Assembly: GCF_013328345.1 (NCBI RefSeq)
Contig: NZ_JABULX010000011.1
Span: 49,671-113,670 of the forward strand
From: Marinifaba aquimaris
GTDB taxonomy: Bacteria; Pseudomonadota; Gammaproteobacteria; Enterobacterales; Alteromonadaceae
Length of the DNA: 64,000 nucleotides
Direction of reading: 5' to 3'
Under the pieces are notes generated by a model. The model was not told the DNA's origin and searched no databases. It saw only the letters and a list, made by a program, of their open reading frames with translations. Both the position numbers and the translations under genes were made by a program. Shown here piece after piece: positions 50,128 through 58,785 of this stretch; the stretch's first letter is position 1; the number at the start of each line of letters is the position of its first letter.

Positions 50128-50553
50128 CTAACGCATACGCTTGTCGGCTAAATTCTGCAAAATATCGATCACACTTTGGTAATTGTGTTTTTGCTCGGCG
50201 TTTAATGTGGGGGTAGATAAATCAAGTGTATGTTTCATGTCAGACAATAGATCGACACTGCCTGTTTGTTCAGTGTTCATTGATAACGGCGCGCCCATTA
50301 TCATCATCTCGGTTGTGCTTAATAAACCCGCATCAAATAGACCTTGTGTAAGTTGATTGATTTGCTGCTGATTGATATTCGTCACGTCATATTGCTCGGC
50401 AAATGTTTGCCACTTTTGCTCTATATTTTGTCCGTCTTTACTTAACGTAAATGTATCGCCAGCATTGGCGCTTGCTGAGCTGTCATTCTGAACGTTAGGT
50501 TGATTGGCTGGGGTATGCGCTGTATAGGGTGATATCTGATTATTAATGTGCAT
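50128..50553 (-). CDS. Hypothetical protein, 141 residues
   Basis: Not recognised. The protein has no signal peptide or membrane segment. It is rich in Gln, Asn, Thr and Ser in its first 40 residues (low complexity, likely disordered) and more helical after residue 45. A GGAA site precedes the ATG. It lies 90 bp upstream of the Sel1 gene and downstream of the SRPBCC gene, on the same strand. Confidence 0.65.
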   Translation of the reverse strand: MHINNQISPYTAHTPANQPNVQNDSSASANAGDTFTLSKDGQNIEQKWQTFAEQYDVTNINQQQINQLTQGLFDAGLLSTTEMMIMGAPLSMNTEQTGSVDLLSDMKHTLDLSTPTLNAEQKHNYQSVIDILQNLADKRMR

Positions 50554-50642
50554 ATAATTTCCTTATTACTGCCAACTTGGCTACAAAGAAGTGTGTTGTC
50601 AGTAACAAGGAACAAAGCAAATAAAATACCAGTATCGATTAA

Positions 50643-51092
50643 TTAATCTACATCGGTGGTAAAAATGTGATTAAGGTTCTCCATAGCGGTTGTTGCCCTA
50701 GAGGTTAAGTCTGCTTGAATATGGCTAAGGTCATCATTGGCGGCAAAATCTAAATTGCGGCTGTGATACTGCAAGCGCACTGTACAGTTAGTATTATTTT
50801 GCTCAAACGTCATCGTCATCTGTGGTAACAAGCCAGCTAAATCGCCCTGCGTAATAAAGGCTTTGTTGCGCTCAGCTTCAACTACTTCGATATTTAATGC
50901 GACATTTTGCCCTGCAATGATTAAGGCTTCTTGGTAACGCTTACCGATAGCGAGATGATCTTGTTTATCCACTGATTTAATATCGACAACCCCTGGAAAC
51001 CAATTTCCGTAATTTTCCATGTTGGTCATATAGCTATAAACCACATTAACAGGCGCATTAATTTGTGTTTCTACTTTAGCAAGTTCAATCAT
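50643..51092 (-). CDS. SRPBCC-superfamily protein (START/polyketide cyclase-like)
   Basis: A 149-residue cytoplasmic protein with the typical start VETQINAPVNVVYSYMTNMENYGNWFPG-like fold (residues 6-33), the ligand-pocket beginning of SRPBCC proteins. These bind hydrophobic ligands or act as cyclases; no substrate can be named. It is divergent from the LysR gene at 51196 across 103 bp, so the regulator may control it. Confidence 0.75.
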   Translation of the reverse strand: MIELAKVETQINAPVNVVYSYMTNMENYGNWFPGVVDIKSVDKQDHLAIGKRYQEALIIAGQNVALNIEVVEAERNKAFITQGDLAGLLPQMTMTFEQNNTNCTVRLQYHSRNLDFAANDDLSHIQADLTSRATTAMENLNHIFTTDVD

Positions 51093-51195
51093 ATTACCTA
51101 TTCCATATTGTCTTGTTTGGCAAAACTAATCTAAAGTAATTGTTGTTTAACAAAAATTGAAATATAAGTAATCTCAGCTTAACTAAAAGTTAATA

Positions 51196-52095
51196 ATGGG
51201 CAGAAGGATGGCAAAATTTAATCAATATCAAGCCTTTGTGACGGCTTTCGAACTGGGCAGCATCACCAAAGCTGCGAGTATGTTGAACCTATCTGTACCG
51301 GCAATCAGTAAACAGCTGAATCAACTAGAACAAACCCTTAATGTTCAGTTGTTTTTAAGGTCTCATAAAAAAATTGAGGCCAGTGCGGCAGCCAAACAAT
51401 TCTATCCTGAGTGCAAAGCCATTTTAGAGGCGGTCAATCAGGTAGAGGCTAAGCTAATCGATACCGATAACCGTATTGCTGGTTCACTTAAAATTACTAT
51501 GTCGCAATCTTTAGCGCGCTCTGTGGTGATGCAATCTATCCATCAATTTGCGGCAAAATATCCTGATGTACAATTTACCATTATCTATACAGATGATGTG
51601 TTGGATTTACACGACCAAGCGCTTGATTTTGCTTTTAGGTTAGGCACATTACCCGATAATAGTTCACTATATGCTAAGTATTTATTCGACGTTAATTTAA
51701 TGGCCTGTGCCACCCCTCAATATTTAGCAAGTTGTGACCCTATACAATCTTTCACCCAGCTCGGTGGGGCTAAGTTTATACTGCCTAACCAATTGAACCC
51801 CAATGGCGATGTGAAGCAATTTCTCAATCAGCAACAATTTGACTTTAAGCAATCGGTGGCTCATTTTGTCAGTGATTGCACCGCTGTGTACGACATGACA
51901 AAAAATCACCTAGGCATAGGTTTGATGTTAGATAAAAACATAGAAAATGAAATCGAAAGAGGGGATTTAGTGTCTGTTCTTTGTGAGTACCATTTACCGA
52001 GAAAAAACTTACACCTAGTCAGTAAAAAAGCAAATTGGCAAAGTAATACCCACAAAGCTTTTAAAGCCTTTATCAGTGAAAGGCTCAGTAGTTAA
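51196..52095 (+). CDS. LysR-family transcriptional regulator
   Basis: A 299-residue LysR-type regulator. The N-terminal helix-turn-helix is in GSITKAASMLNLSVPAISKQ (about 22-41), followed by the effector-binding domain with the usual two lobes. A second in-frame ATG at 51208 (MAKFNQY) would give the standard family length at the N-terminus; neither ATG has a well-spaced ribosome-binding site. It is divergent from the SRPBCC gene. The effector is unknown. The downstream gene (52108) is convergent with it. Confidence 0.88.
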   Translation: MGRRMAKFNQYQAFVTAFELGSITKAASMLNLSVPAISKQLNQLEQTLNVQLFLRSHKKIEASAAAKQFYPECKAILEAVNQVEAKLIDTDNRIAGSLKITMSQSLARSVVMQSIHQFAAKYPDVQFTIIYTDDVLDLHDQALDFAFRLGTLPDNSSLYAKYLFDVNLMACATPQYLASCDPIQSFTQLGGAKFILPNQLNPNGDVKQFLNQQQFDFKQSVAHFVSDCTAVYDMTKNHLGIGLMLDKNIENEIERGDLVSVLCEYHLPRKNLHLVSKKANWQSNTHKAFKAFISERLSS

Positions 52096-52107
52096 CCAAA
52101 AACTAGG

Positions 52108-52683
52108 TTATTCTTCAGTGACTGGCTCTGTTAGCGAAGAGCGGCTGAGTATTTCAGTTTCGAAGCCATCAATACTGTGCTGGTTTTTCTTCGCCCAATA
52201 TTTATCGATACCGGCTTTACCTTGCTTGATTGACCAGTTAGCAAGATCGTCGCGATCGTTCTGATAATCAAAGTAGGGTACAGACATACCACAAGATGTT
52301 TGTACTAATTCGATTGATTGCACATAAATTTGACGAGATGCCACGCTAGGCTCAAATAAATCAATGTAGTTATGCCAAGCGTCATCGCCCTGATGAAGCA
52401 CTTTAGCAGGGCCATAAGTGCGTAAGATCATAGGCGCACCTTCAAATGCACAAAACATAATGGTCATACGATTGGTGTTATACAAATGCGGTGCAGTTTC
52501 ATTGCCACTACCGGTCAAATTAAGCCAAGCAATGGTGTTATTATCAATGACACGTAATGTGTCTCCACCTTTAGGTGAAATATTCACGTGTCCACTTTGG
52601 GCGGCGGTACCTACAAAGTAAATTTTCTGTTTTTTGATAAAATCGATGTGTTTTGGCGCAAGTTCCTCAAATTGCTTTCCCAT
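52108..52683 (-). CDS. Pyridoxamine 5'-phosphate oxidase-like FMN-binding family protein
   Basis: A 191-residue protein of the split-barrel flavin-binding fold. The core is YFVGTAAQSGHVNISPKGGD (about 22-41) and NRMTIMFCAFEGAPMILRTYG (about 71-90). Such proteins bind FMN or F420 or are haem-utilisation-like; the precise reaction is unknown. It lies 20 bp upstream of nothing co-directional but shares strand with the DUF2306-like gene 20 bp away, so the two may be co-transcribed. Confidence 0.8.
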   Translation of the reverse strand: MGKQFEELAPKHIDFIKKQKIYFVGTAAQSGHVNISPKGGDTLRVIDNNTIAWLNLTGSGNETAPHLYNTNRMTIMFCAFEGAPMILRTYGPAKVLHQGDDAWHNYIDLFEPSVASRQIYVQSIELVQTSCGMSVPYFDYQNDRDDLANWSIKQGKAGIDKYWAKKNQHSIDGFETEILSRSSLTEPVTEE

Positions 52684-52703
52684 GGGCTGTCCTTATAAAT
52701 CCA

Positions 52704-53144
52704 TTATTTAACGTTGATTTTTGGTAACAATAACAAGCAACTAAGGATCAGCGCAAATATTAAACCTGTATCAAAATGGGGAAAATGGACCAAGATTTTA
52801 TTAGCAGGTGTGAATCGGGCAAATAACTCGCTGATGTCGGCTGCCACCAAGCCAATGTAACTCCAACTGAGAAAATAAAAATGGGCGCGAATGTTAGCTT
52901 GTTTAACGGCAATATATCCGGCTGTTAAGGTAAAAAGGCTGATTAGCGTCAGCCAATGAAAATGGTTCCAAAGACCTGTTAAATTATAAATACCTAACGC
53001 CGTGATATTTAAACCTAGCATGGTAAAGAAAAACAACCTGCCGAGCCAAATATGACCTTGAGTGCCTTTTCGCTTTAAAATTACCCAGGTGCCTGTTAAT
53101 AAAGCAATGCTCGCTAAGACAGTGTGCAAAGTTTCAATAGACAT
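52704..53144 (-). CDS. DUF2306-like integral membrane protein
   Basis: A protein of 146 residues with four hydrophobic segments. I choose ATG 53144 (MSIETLHTVLASIALL) because GGGA lies 9 bases before it; two further ATGs just upstream are too close to that site. Features such as GHIWLGRLFFFTMLGLNITA and ANIRAHFYFLSWSYIGL fit the DUF2306 family of unknown function, which carries His residues at the membrane. It precedes the flavoprotein-like gene by 20 bp on the same strand. Confidence 0.7.
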   Translation of the reverse strand: MSIETLHTVLASIALLTGTWVILKRKGTQGHIWLGRLFFFTMLGLNITALGIYNLTGLWNHFHWLTLISLFTLTAGYIAVKQANIRAHFYFLSWSYIGLVAADISELFARFTPANKILVHFPHFDTGLIFALILSCLLLLPKINVK

Positions 53145-53284
53145 ACGCATCATTCCCTTGATTTGTTACTTTGAAACTGTAGTGGCAGATAATTATTAGA
53201 CTTATCTGCTTGCGATAAAATGCCTGATATTTGGGAAAAACAAGATTAATACCATTTTACTGGCACAGATATTTTTATGTTTTT

Positions 53285-53587
53285 CTATGCTGATAGATAA
53301 CAGCCTTGATTAACGGCTGTAACAAAAATATAAAAACTAATAGCCGTTAGGTAAATATAAATTGGGATGGTTCTATCTGTCGGACGTTTGTTAAATTTAC
53401 CCCATACAAACTGCACAACTACTATTGTCAGGCAAACAGGTAAAATAAGGAAAAACCAAAAAGAGCTGATAACAGCTAAAGGTATCCACCACTGGCTCGA
53501 TAATTCACACAAGGTAAAATGGCCAACTGCCAATAAAATTGAAAAGAGCGCCTGATAAAGGCTTGATAAGTTAACGGTTTTGTTCAT
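53285..53587 (-). CDS. Small membrane protein, 100 residues
   Basis: Not recognised. Three hydrophobic segments (about 10-28, 35-60 and 73-93) indicate an inner-membrane protein. The ribosome-binding site is weak, so the start is uncertain. It is isolated, with 131 bp to the DUF2306-like gene and 333 bp to the next plus-strand gene. Confidence 0.5.
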   Translation of the reverse strand: MNKTVNLSSLYQALFSILLAVGHFTLCELSSQWWIPLAVISSFWFFLILPVCLTIVVVQFVWGKFNKRPTDRTIPIYIYLTAISFYIFVTAVNQGCYLSA

Positions 53588-53920
53588 ATTTGTGCGAGCA
53601 TTCGATTATTCTTGCTATAAATGCTTAGCTTTCATTCTTTTTCACTAAATTATAACTTGTTACCTGTCATCCCTTCAGACTATTTCATTTTTCCCTCGCT
53701 TTAAATATGCAAACGCCATTTAAATAGCTTATCGAGTAGTAGGGCGGGTTTATCCGTATATGACTAAAGTCCGTAATCACCCTTTAGCGTAAAATATTCA
53801 ATAAAATCAATTTATTAAAAAAACTAAATGGATATTTGACACCGTAACATAAATATTACAATATTAACCTTGCAGTAACATCAGGATAAAAAATAAACAA
53901 TTAAAAAAGGGCAAAGGATA
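53588..53920. other. Intergenic region without recognisable gene
   Basis: About 330 AT-rich bases between divergent genes. I see no RNA gene, repeat or credible small open frame. It should hold the promoters of the small membrane protein gene and of the isochorismatase-like lipoprotein gene. Confidence 0.5.
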
Positions 53921-55231
53921 ATGAAAAAATTACTATTACCACTTTCTTTAACAATCGCTTTAGCAGGTTGTAATTTTGACGACAGATTACAATTAGCTTT
54001 TGAAACCAAGCAAAGTGAACAAGTACAATTTAGCGCGGGTGATACTGGTTTAGTTATCATTGATGCGCAACAAGGTTATGTAATGGATAGCGATGATTTT
54101 TGGGTTAAGTTGTTTTACCCAGAATTTCCAATTCCTGCAGAAAATGTCGACCCACAGCTTCACAGTAATATCGACCGTATTGCGCAATTAGCGCAATCTG
54201 CCAACGATTTGGATTTTCCAACCACTATCACATATGAAGCGTTTGAAACAGAATTTGGTTTAGAGTACTCACCGTACCTGGCTAATATTGAAAGTGCTTT
54301 AGATGAAAATACACAGTCTTTTTTCAAGCAAACGTTTAATGCGACATTAGAAGATGACATGCGCGCGTCTATGCAAGCATGGATTGATAAAGGCATTAGT
54401 CGAGTTGTCGTTGCGGGTGCTGAAACCGATGTATGTGTGATGCAGACAGTATTAGGTCTAAAAGCGATGGGTTTTGATGTTTATGTTGCAAGCGATGCCA
54501 CTTTCTCGACAGAAATTTATAAGCGCCCAACTTTTAAACGTTTACAGCAAGCGGGTGTTAAGTTAGCTGAAACACATGAGATTATTGAGTCGATGAATGC
54601 AAAAGACGAGCTTATTTATAGCCCTCGTTATGCAGTAGGTGAGCGTAAAGACCTACATCAAGCTAACCGCCACGAAATGGCTTTTGTTAATTTTAATATG
54701 GATGATGAAAGCATTAAAAAAGCCGTACATGATAACAAGCCAGCGCTCGATTCACGCCTAATTTCACTCGGCTTAGAGCAAGAGTTTTTATTCTCGAATT
54801 TACCGAGCTATCACATTAACAAAAAAGGTAAAGCTTACACCACTAAATACCGTTCAAACGCTAATGTTGAGTCGGTTAGAAAAGTTGATCGCGTTATCGC
54901 TAAAATGACTCGTGAAGGTAAAACACAAGCGGTGATTTCAGGCGTGGTTTCGCAACTTGGTTTATATGATGCGATTATCAAATTCACTGCAGCGGGCATC
55001 ACGCCTATTATCCTAGAAGATGCGGTGATGGGCTCAGATGTAGACCCCATTCATTACCTTGATTACATGTATCAGTTGGGTGCGGTGCCAAGCACGCAAA
55101 AATCGACAGGTTATGAGATGTATGTAGAGTTGATGTTAGCCGACTTCACTGAAGAAGAAGTTCAGCGCTATTATGAAATGACTGAATTAAACGAGCGTGT
55201 TATCCCAGAAGTTTACCCACGTTTACGTTAA
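53921..55231 (+). CDS. Lipoprotein with tandem isochorismatase-like domains
   Basis: A 436-residue protein with a lipoprotein signal (LAGC, Cys17) followed by two cysteine-hydrolase (isochorismatase) folds. Domain 1 (about 40-225) keeps the catalytic triad: Asp48 (VIIDAQQGY), Lys136 (FKQTF) and Cys172 (ETDVCVMQ). Domain 2 (about 255-420) keeps the fold outline (AVISGVVSQLGLYDAI and PIILEDAVMG) but has Gly where the Cys should be, and lacks a clear Asp. It probably serves as a regulatory or structural half. Asn at position 2 of the mature lipoprotein predicts outer-membrane sorting. AAGGA precedes the ATG. Confidence 0.82.
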   Translation: MKKLLLPLSLTIALAGCNFDDRLQLAFETKQSEQVQFSAGDTGLVIIDAQQGYVMDSDDFWVKLFYPEFPIPAENVDPQLHSNIDRIAQLAQSANDLDFPTTITYEAFETEFGLEYSPYLANIESALDENTQSFFKQTFNATLEDDMRASMQAWIDKGISRVVVAGAETDVCVMQTVLGLKAMGFDVYVASDATFSTEIYKRPTFKRLQQAGVKLAETHEIIESMNAKDELIYSPRYAVGERKDLHQANRHEMAFVNFNMDDESIKKAVHDNKPALDSRLISLGLEQEFLFSNLPSYHINKKGKAYTTKYRSNANVESVRKVDRVIAKMTREGKTQAVISGVVSQLGLYDAIIKFTAAGITPIILEDAVMGSDVDPIHYLDYMYQLGAVPSTQKSTGYEMYVELMLADFTEEEVQRYYEMTELNERVIPEVYPRLR

Positions 55232-55247
55232 TTCTTTTTGTGGTTAT

Positions 55248-55281
55248 AAAAGGTTAATAACACAGGTTATTAACCTTTTTT
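55248..55281 (+). terminator. Rho-independent terminator of the isochorismatase-like gene
   Basis: Arms at 55248-55260 and 55267-55279 pair over 13 bases with a 6-base loop, then T bases follow. It also lies 22 bp from the stop of the convergent minus-strand gene and may serve both. Confidence 0.8.
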
Positions 55282-55302
55282 CGTTTAGAAACGGTCAGCT
55301 AT

Positions 55303-55689
55303 TTAATCAAATGGCGTTAAATTTAAGCTTAAATCATCTGCCATCAGGTTACCTTGATGATTAAACGGTTTTTGTTGTTTAGCTAAACTAACTATATCTT
55401 CAATGGTAAATTCAATCTCTTGGCCGAAACATGCGGTTGCCACTAAGGACCGTATTTGGCCATAACTCACCGGTAATTTGGCTGCTTGATAGCTTTGCTC
55501 ATCACAAAATATGCCACAGGCAAAGTTAAGCAGTTCTTCACATTGGTAATGTGCTTGTAACGCTTGGGCTACCTGATGAATGCGATAATGTGTTTGAACA
55601 CCATTAAGTTCAATTAAGGTAAAGGTTAAATCATTAGCCAGTGTGCGAATAATATCTTCGTCACTTAACATCACTTGATCATCTGCCAT
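55303..55689 (-). CDS. Hypothetical protein, 128 residues
   Basis: Not recognised. It is a small soluble, acidic protein with four cysteines (about 50, 58, 62 and 87), and a strong GGAGG ribosome-binding site 6 bases before the ATG supports it. No signal peptide or membrane segment. It is convergent with the isochorismatase-like gene and has no operon partner. Confidence 0.65.
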   Translation of the reverse strand: MADDQVMLSDEDIIRTLANDLTFTLIELNGVQTHYRIHQVAQALQAHYQCEELLNFACGIFCDEQSYQAAKLPVSYGQIRSLVATACFGQEIEFTIEDIVSLAKQQKPFNHQGNLMADDLSLNLTPFD

Positions 55690-55988
55690 TTATCCTCCAA
55701 ATCAGTACTGCATTTTTTAAACATAGATGCTTTTAATTAAAGAATAGTAGCTAATTAGTTTGCATACGTTTCGCTTAACTCGTATTTGTCTTTTTAAATT
55801 AATTCACCTTGTTATAGAAAATTGTTATCTCAAAACAACTTACAGCTTATCTATAATGAAAATTTAACAAAAAAATAACATACAGGGATGTGATATATGC
55901 AATATTTGCATTGTATTAACATGATGTTAAGTACCTGAAAAACTTAGATTAATACAAGATAAATAATATAAACAACAAGGAATGAAAA

Positions 55989-57338
55989 ATGAAAATGTTA
56001 TTAATTTTGGCGGCTTTAATACTTGCTAGTAGTCAAGTATTTGCTGCTTCTAAGTCTGTAAGAGTTGTATACATTACACCTTCAGATGCTGGTTCACTTG
56101 ATCGCTCTGCGATTGCAGCAGAGGCTGTAGAGCATAATCACCGCATTTGGAGTAATAATGGTGCAAATTTCCGTTATGACAAAATTGTTAAAGTAAACAG
56201 TAATTACGATAGTAATTGGTTTATCAACAACAGCAATACCTCTTTTGGTGACTCTAAATGGTTCTGGATGGCTAATGCTTTTAGCGAAGTGAAAAAAGCT
56301 TATCCAGATGCGGTATTAAACGACCCTAATCATAGATATATCATCTTTTTAGAGGTATATAATGCTGCTTCAAATTCTGGTGCTGCAGCGGCCGCAGCAC
56401 ATGGTGTGGCAGTTATGCCAAAGTGGATTATAGATAGAATTGAAGGCAGACATTTTGCTGAAGTAGGTTCTGTCGGCCATGAACTAGCACATACTTTTGG
56501 TATGCCACATGAAGATTGTACTGATGTGGGTGAAACCTTAGGTATTTTGTGTAATGGCGATTATCCAAATGTGGAAATGGATGAACACCATTATTCTCGT
56601 ATCTTCAGTGACCACTACAAAGATTATTTTTATGAAGAGCCAATAGATTTGTTCACAATTGGCAAGAATAAGATCCTTAAAGGGACTATTCATAAAAAAA
56701 TCCCGAATCTTGATATCAATGCTTGTGCGAAGGCGTGTTTAAATGACAATGTTTGTAGCTCGATAGTTCATTATAACAATACTTGTGAGTTCAGAGATGG
56801 TTCGCTTGATAATGCCTGGGACTTCAATAATTACGATTCAGCGACGTTAAAAGAACACAACCACCTTGCTCCTTATGCACAACGTGAAAACAAGATTTTA
56901 GCAGGGACAATTACCAAATCTGTACAAGGTTTAGAGTATGAAGAATGTGCTAACCTTTGTACAAGTGATCACCAATGTGACTCTTTTGTTTATGGCGGCA
57001 ACAAAGTTTGTGATTTTAGAAAAGGTACGTTTGATAGCGCTTGGGACTTTAACGGTTATGATTCTGCCATAAAGAACCTCAGTGCAAGTAATAAATTCAG
57101 ACTTGATCGCCATGATATTATTAATGGCCCAATTTGGAAAAGAACTCAGGGGCACACACTCAATTCATGTGCTCAATCTTGTCAAAATGACCTAAATTGT
57201 TCGGCATTTATACATCATGAGCAGACTTGTGAATTTGTAGACGGAACACTAGAAGACACTCGTTCAGCGCCATTCTGGAGTATTATTAATGTGTGGCAAA
57301 ATAAAGCTTATACATCGGGTGCTAGAAGACACCTATAA
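55989..57338 (+). CDS. Secreted metzincin-type metalloprotease with three PAN/Apple-like repeats
   Basis: A 449-residue protein with a signal peptide (about 1-20, ending VFAA). The catalytic region holds the extended zinc motif HELAHTFGMPH (His164, Glu165, His168, His174), which fits the HExxHxxGxxH of metzincins. Three Cys-rich repeats follow (about 226-288, 304-365 and 376-441), each with a C-X3-C-X5-C-Xn-C pattern such as CAKACLNDNVC and CANLCTSDHQC, and with a shared GT(I/F)-type start. They look like PAN/Apple modules that bind carbohydrate or protein. It is monocistronic and ends in the terminator at 57348. Extracellular protein degradation or attachment is inferred. Confidence 0.85.
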   Translation: MKMLLILAALILASSQVFAASKSVRVVYITPSDAGSLDRSAIAAEAVEHNHRIWSNNGANFRYDKIVKVNSNYDSNWFINNSNTSFGDSKWFWMANAFSEVKKAYPDAVLNDPNHRYIIFLEVYNAASNSGAAAAAAHGVAVMPKWIIDRIEGRHFAEVGSVGHELAHTFGMPHEDCTDVGETLGILCNGDYPNVEMDEHHYSRIFSDHYKDYFYEEPIDLFTIGKNKILKGTIHKKIPNLDINACAKACLNDNVCSSIVHYNNTCEFRDGSLDNAWDFNNYDSATLKEHNHLAPYAQRENKILAGTITKSVQGLEYEECANLCTSDHQCDSFVYGGNKVCDFRKGTFDSAWDFNGYDSAIKNLSASNKFRLDRHDIINGPIWKRTQGHTLNSCAQSCQNDLNCSAFIHHEQTCEFVDGTLEDTRSAPFWSIINVWQNKAYTSGARRHL

Positions 57339-57347
57339 TTAATAACA

Positions 57348-57376
57348 AGCGCCATTAAGTTAATGGCGCTTTTTTA
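57348..57376 (+). terminator. Terminator of the metzincin gene
   Basis: Arms AGCGCCATTAA and TTAATGGCGCT (57348-57358 and 57360-57370) form a strong stem, followed by T bases to 57375. A similar hairpin recurs at 59866-59894. Confidence 0.85.
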
Positions 57377-57475
57377 TCTATATCAGAAACATAGTCCTTC
57401 AATGTATTTAATGAACTGTGTAAATTAATAACTTAATTATCGTGTCAGCGGTGATATATCTTCAAAGTCACTCAT

Positions 57476-58189
57476 CTAATTGAGTAATCTCTTGACTATT
57501 TCTATAGGAATTTCTCTAAAGTCTAATGTTCCTTTAAGCTTTTGAGGAAGAGTTCTTAAGTCAGCAAGGTTATAAACCTTTTTATAAGAGTCTTTATCAT
57601 TATTTTTATGATAAAGAGTTACTCCTTTGTTAGATTTTACCTTTAGGTATCTGGTTTTATGGCACACCGCTATTGTCCCACTGTCTTCAATACACTTCTT
57701 TAAGATATCTTTAACATCGGGCAAGAGGGTGTACTCAGTACAATATACCCTGTATATCTTCATATTAGGTCCAATAATATTGTTCAACCAAGCTTTGGCT
57801 GCCAATAGACGGTGATTACCTAATTTACAAAAATAAACATCAGCGATATAACCTACGTGTAGGTCATTAGTAGAGCCTTCTGCCGGAAAGTACCTTTTCT
57901 TCTGTTTTGAAATAAAATATTGAAAAATTTTAGCTTTGTTCTGATCCCAGCTTTTACAATGAAGTTTATATGTTGATGTTCTCCAGGTATCGCCTTTAGC
58001 TAGGATATCTCTGTCAGTCTCGCCAAGAGAAATCACATCCTTGATCGGTACGTCTTGATAATGACTAGATTCAGAATAACTCAACACATCAAAAATCTCG
58101 GTAGGTATTATCACTTCATCCATGATGCATTCTTTTTTAGCTTCTCGTGCCGCTTTGTGGATAATTTCCTTCACTACTGTTTCTGACAT
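57476..58189 (-). CDS. Hypothetical protein with ParB-like motif
   Basis: Not recognised as a family. It is a 237-residue, Lys-rich soluble protein. The segment LGNHRLLAAKAW (about 123-134) resembles the GNHRxxAA box of ParB/Srx-type proteins. A strong GGAG site precedes the ATG. Two similar Cys lie near 121 and 148. The gene stands between the two similar hairpins at 57348 and 59866, together with two other minus-strand genes of unknown function, and may belong to a small acquired segment. Confidence 0.55.
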   Translation of the reverse strand: MSETVVKEIIHKAAREAKKECIMDEVIIPTEIFDVLSYSESSHYQDVPIKDVISLGETDRDILAKGDTWRTSTYKLHCKSWDQNKAKIFQYFISKQKKRYFPAEGSTNDLHVGYIADVYFCKLGNHRLLAAKAWLNNIIGPNMKIYRVYCTEYTLLPDVKDILKKCIEDSGTIAVCHKTRYLKVKSNKGVTLYHKNNDKDSYKKVYNLADLRTLPQKLKGTLDFREIPIEIVKRLLN

Positions 58190-58421
58190 CTAATCTCCTA
58201 AATTGTCAATTCACTATGGCTTATTCAATTTCACACCTTAGAATGCGGGAATAAAATTTAAAATGAAAACAGCAGTATAAGATAACTCAATAGAATGGTA
58301 CCTAGCCATGGTAGGGATGTGCATATGTACAGAGCGGCTAGTAAAAGGTGAAGTTTTTAGCTGATTTTGTTTGGAAAGGTGGCAGATTTGGAGTGGAATA
58401 TACCCTACGGTAATAAAGTAA

Positions 58422-58450
58422 GGCGAGCCGTGAATAAACACCGGCTCGCC
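58422..58450 (-). terminator. GC-rich hairpin after the small secreted gene
   Basis: Exact 9-base arms GGCGAGCCG and CGGCTCGCC (58422-58430 and 58442-58450) with an 11-base loop. On the minus strand the following bases are only partly T-rich. It lies 15 bp after the stop of the 69-residue gene. Confidence 0.6.
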
Positions 58451-58465
58451 CCATCGGTTGTTTGA

Positions 58466-58675
58466 TTACCAGTAGTGAACAGTGTTGGTTCTGTAGTTTT
58501 CAAGTTTACCTCTATAAGGACAAGCTCCAACTGATTTGTACTCTGCACCTTGGAAGCTTAGATATGAGTGGAAGTAAACTAATTCCCAAGTGCAGTTGTC
58601 CGCACTAGCCGTTGAAGAGAAACCTGCTAGTGACAAGATTGCAACTGCCAGTTTTGCTGATAATAACTTTTTCAT
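58466..58675 (-). CDS. Small secreted protein, 69 residues
   Basis: Not recognised. A clear signal peptide (about 1-25, SSTASA-D) leaves a mature peptide of about 44 residues with two Cys (about 28 and 52) and many aromatic residues. A GGAA site precedes the ATG. Its own hairpin follows the stop. It could be a secreted peptide, a folded mini-protein or a toxin-like molecule, but there is no immunity gene next to it that I recognise. Confidence 0.65.
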   Translation of the reverse strand: MKKLLSAKLAVAILSLAGFSSTASADNCTWELVYFHSYLSFQGAEYKSVGACPYRGKLENYRTNTVHYW

Positions 58676-58785
58676 TTCTTATTTCCTTTAATTTCTTCTT
58701 TTTAGGTTGTTCCACATACAGTGGAGTCGGTTCCAGAGCTTAGCCCTGAACTTTTGAAGCAAGCTTCAAAATCGGTTTCAGCCAT

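Noticed and set aside
58238..58441. Open frame of 67 codons on the minus strand
   Set aside because: It overlaps the hairpin after the small secreted gene, has no ribosome-binding site and an unlikely composition. I treat it as chance.
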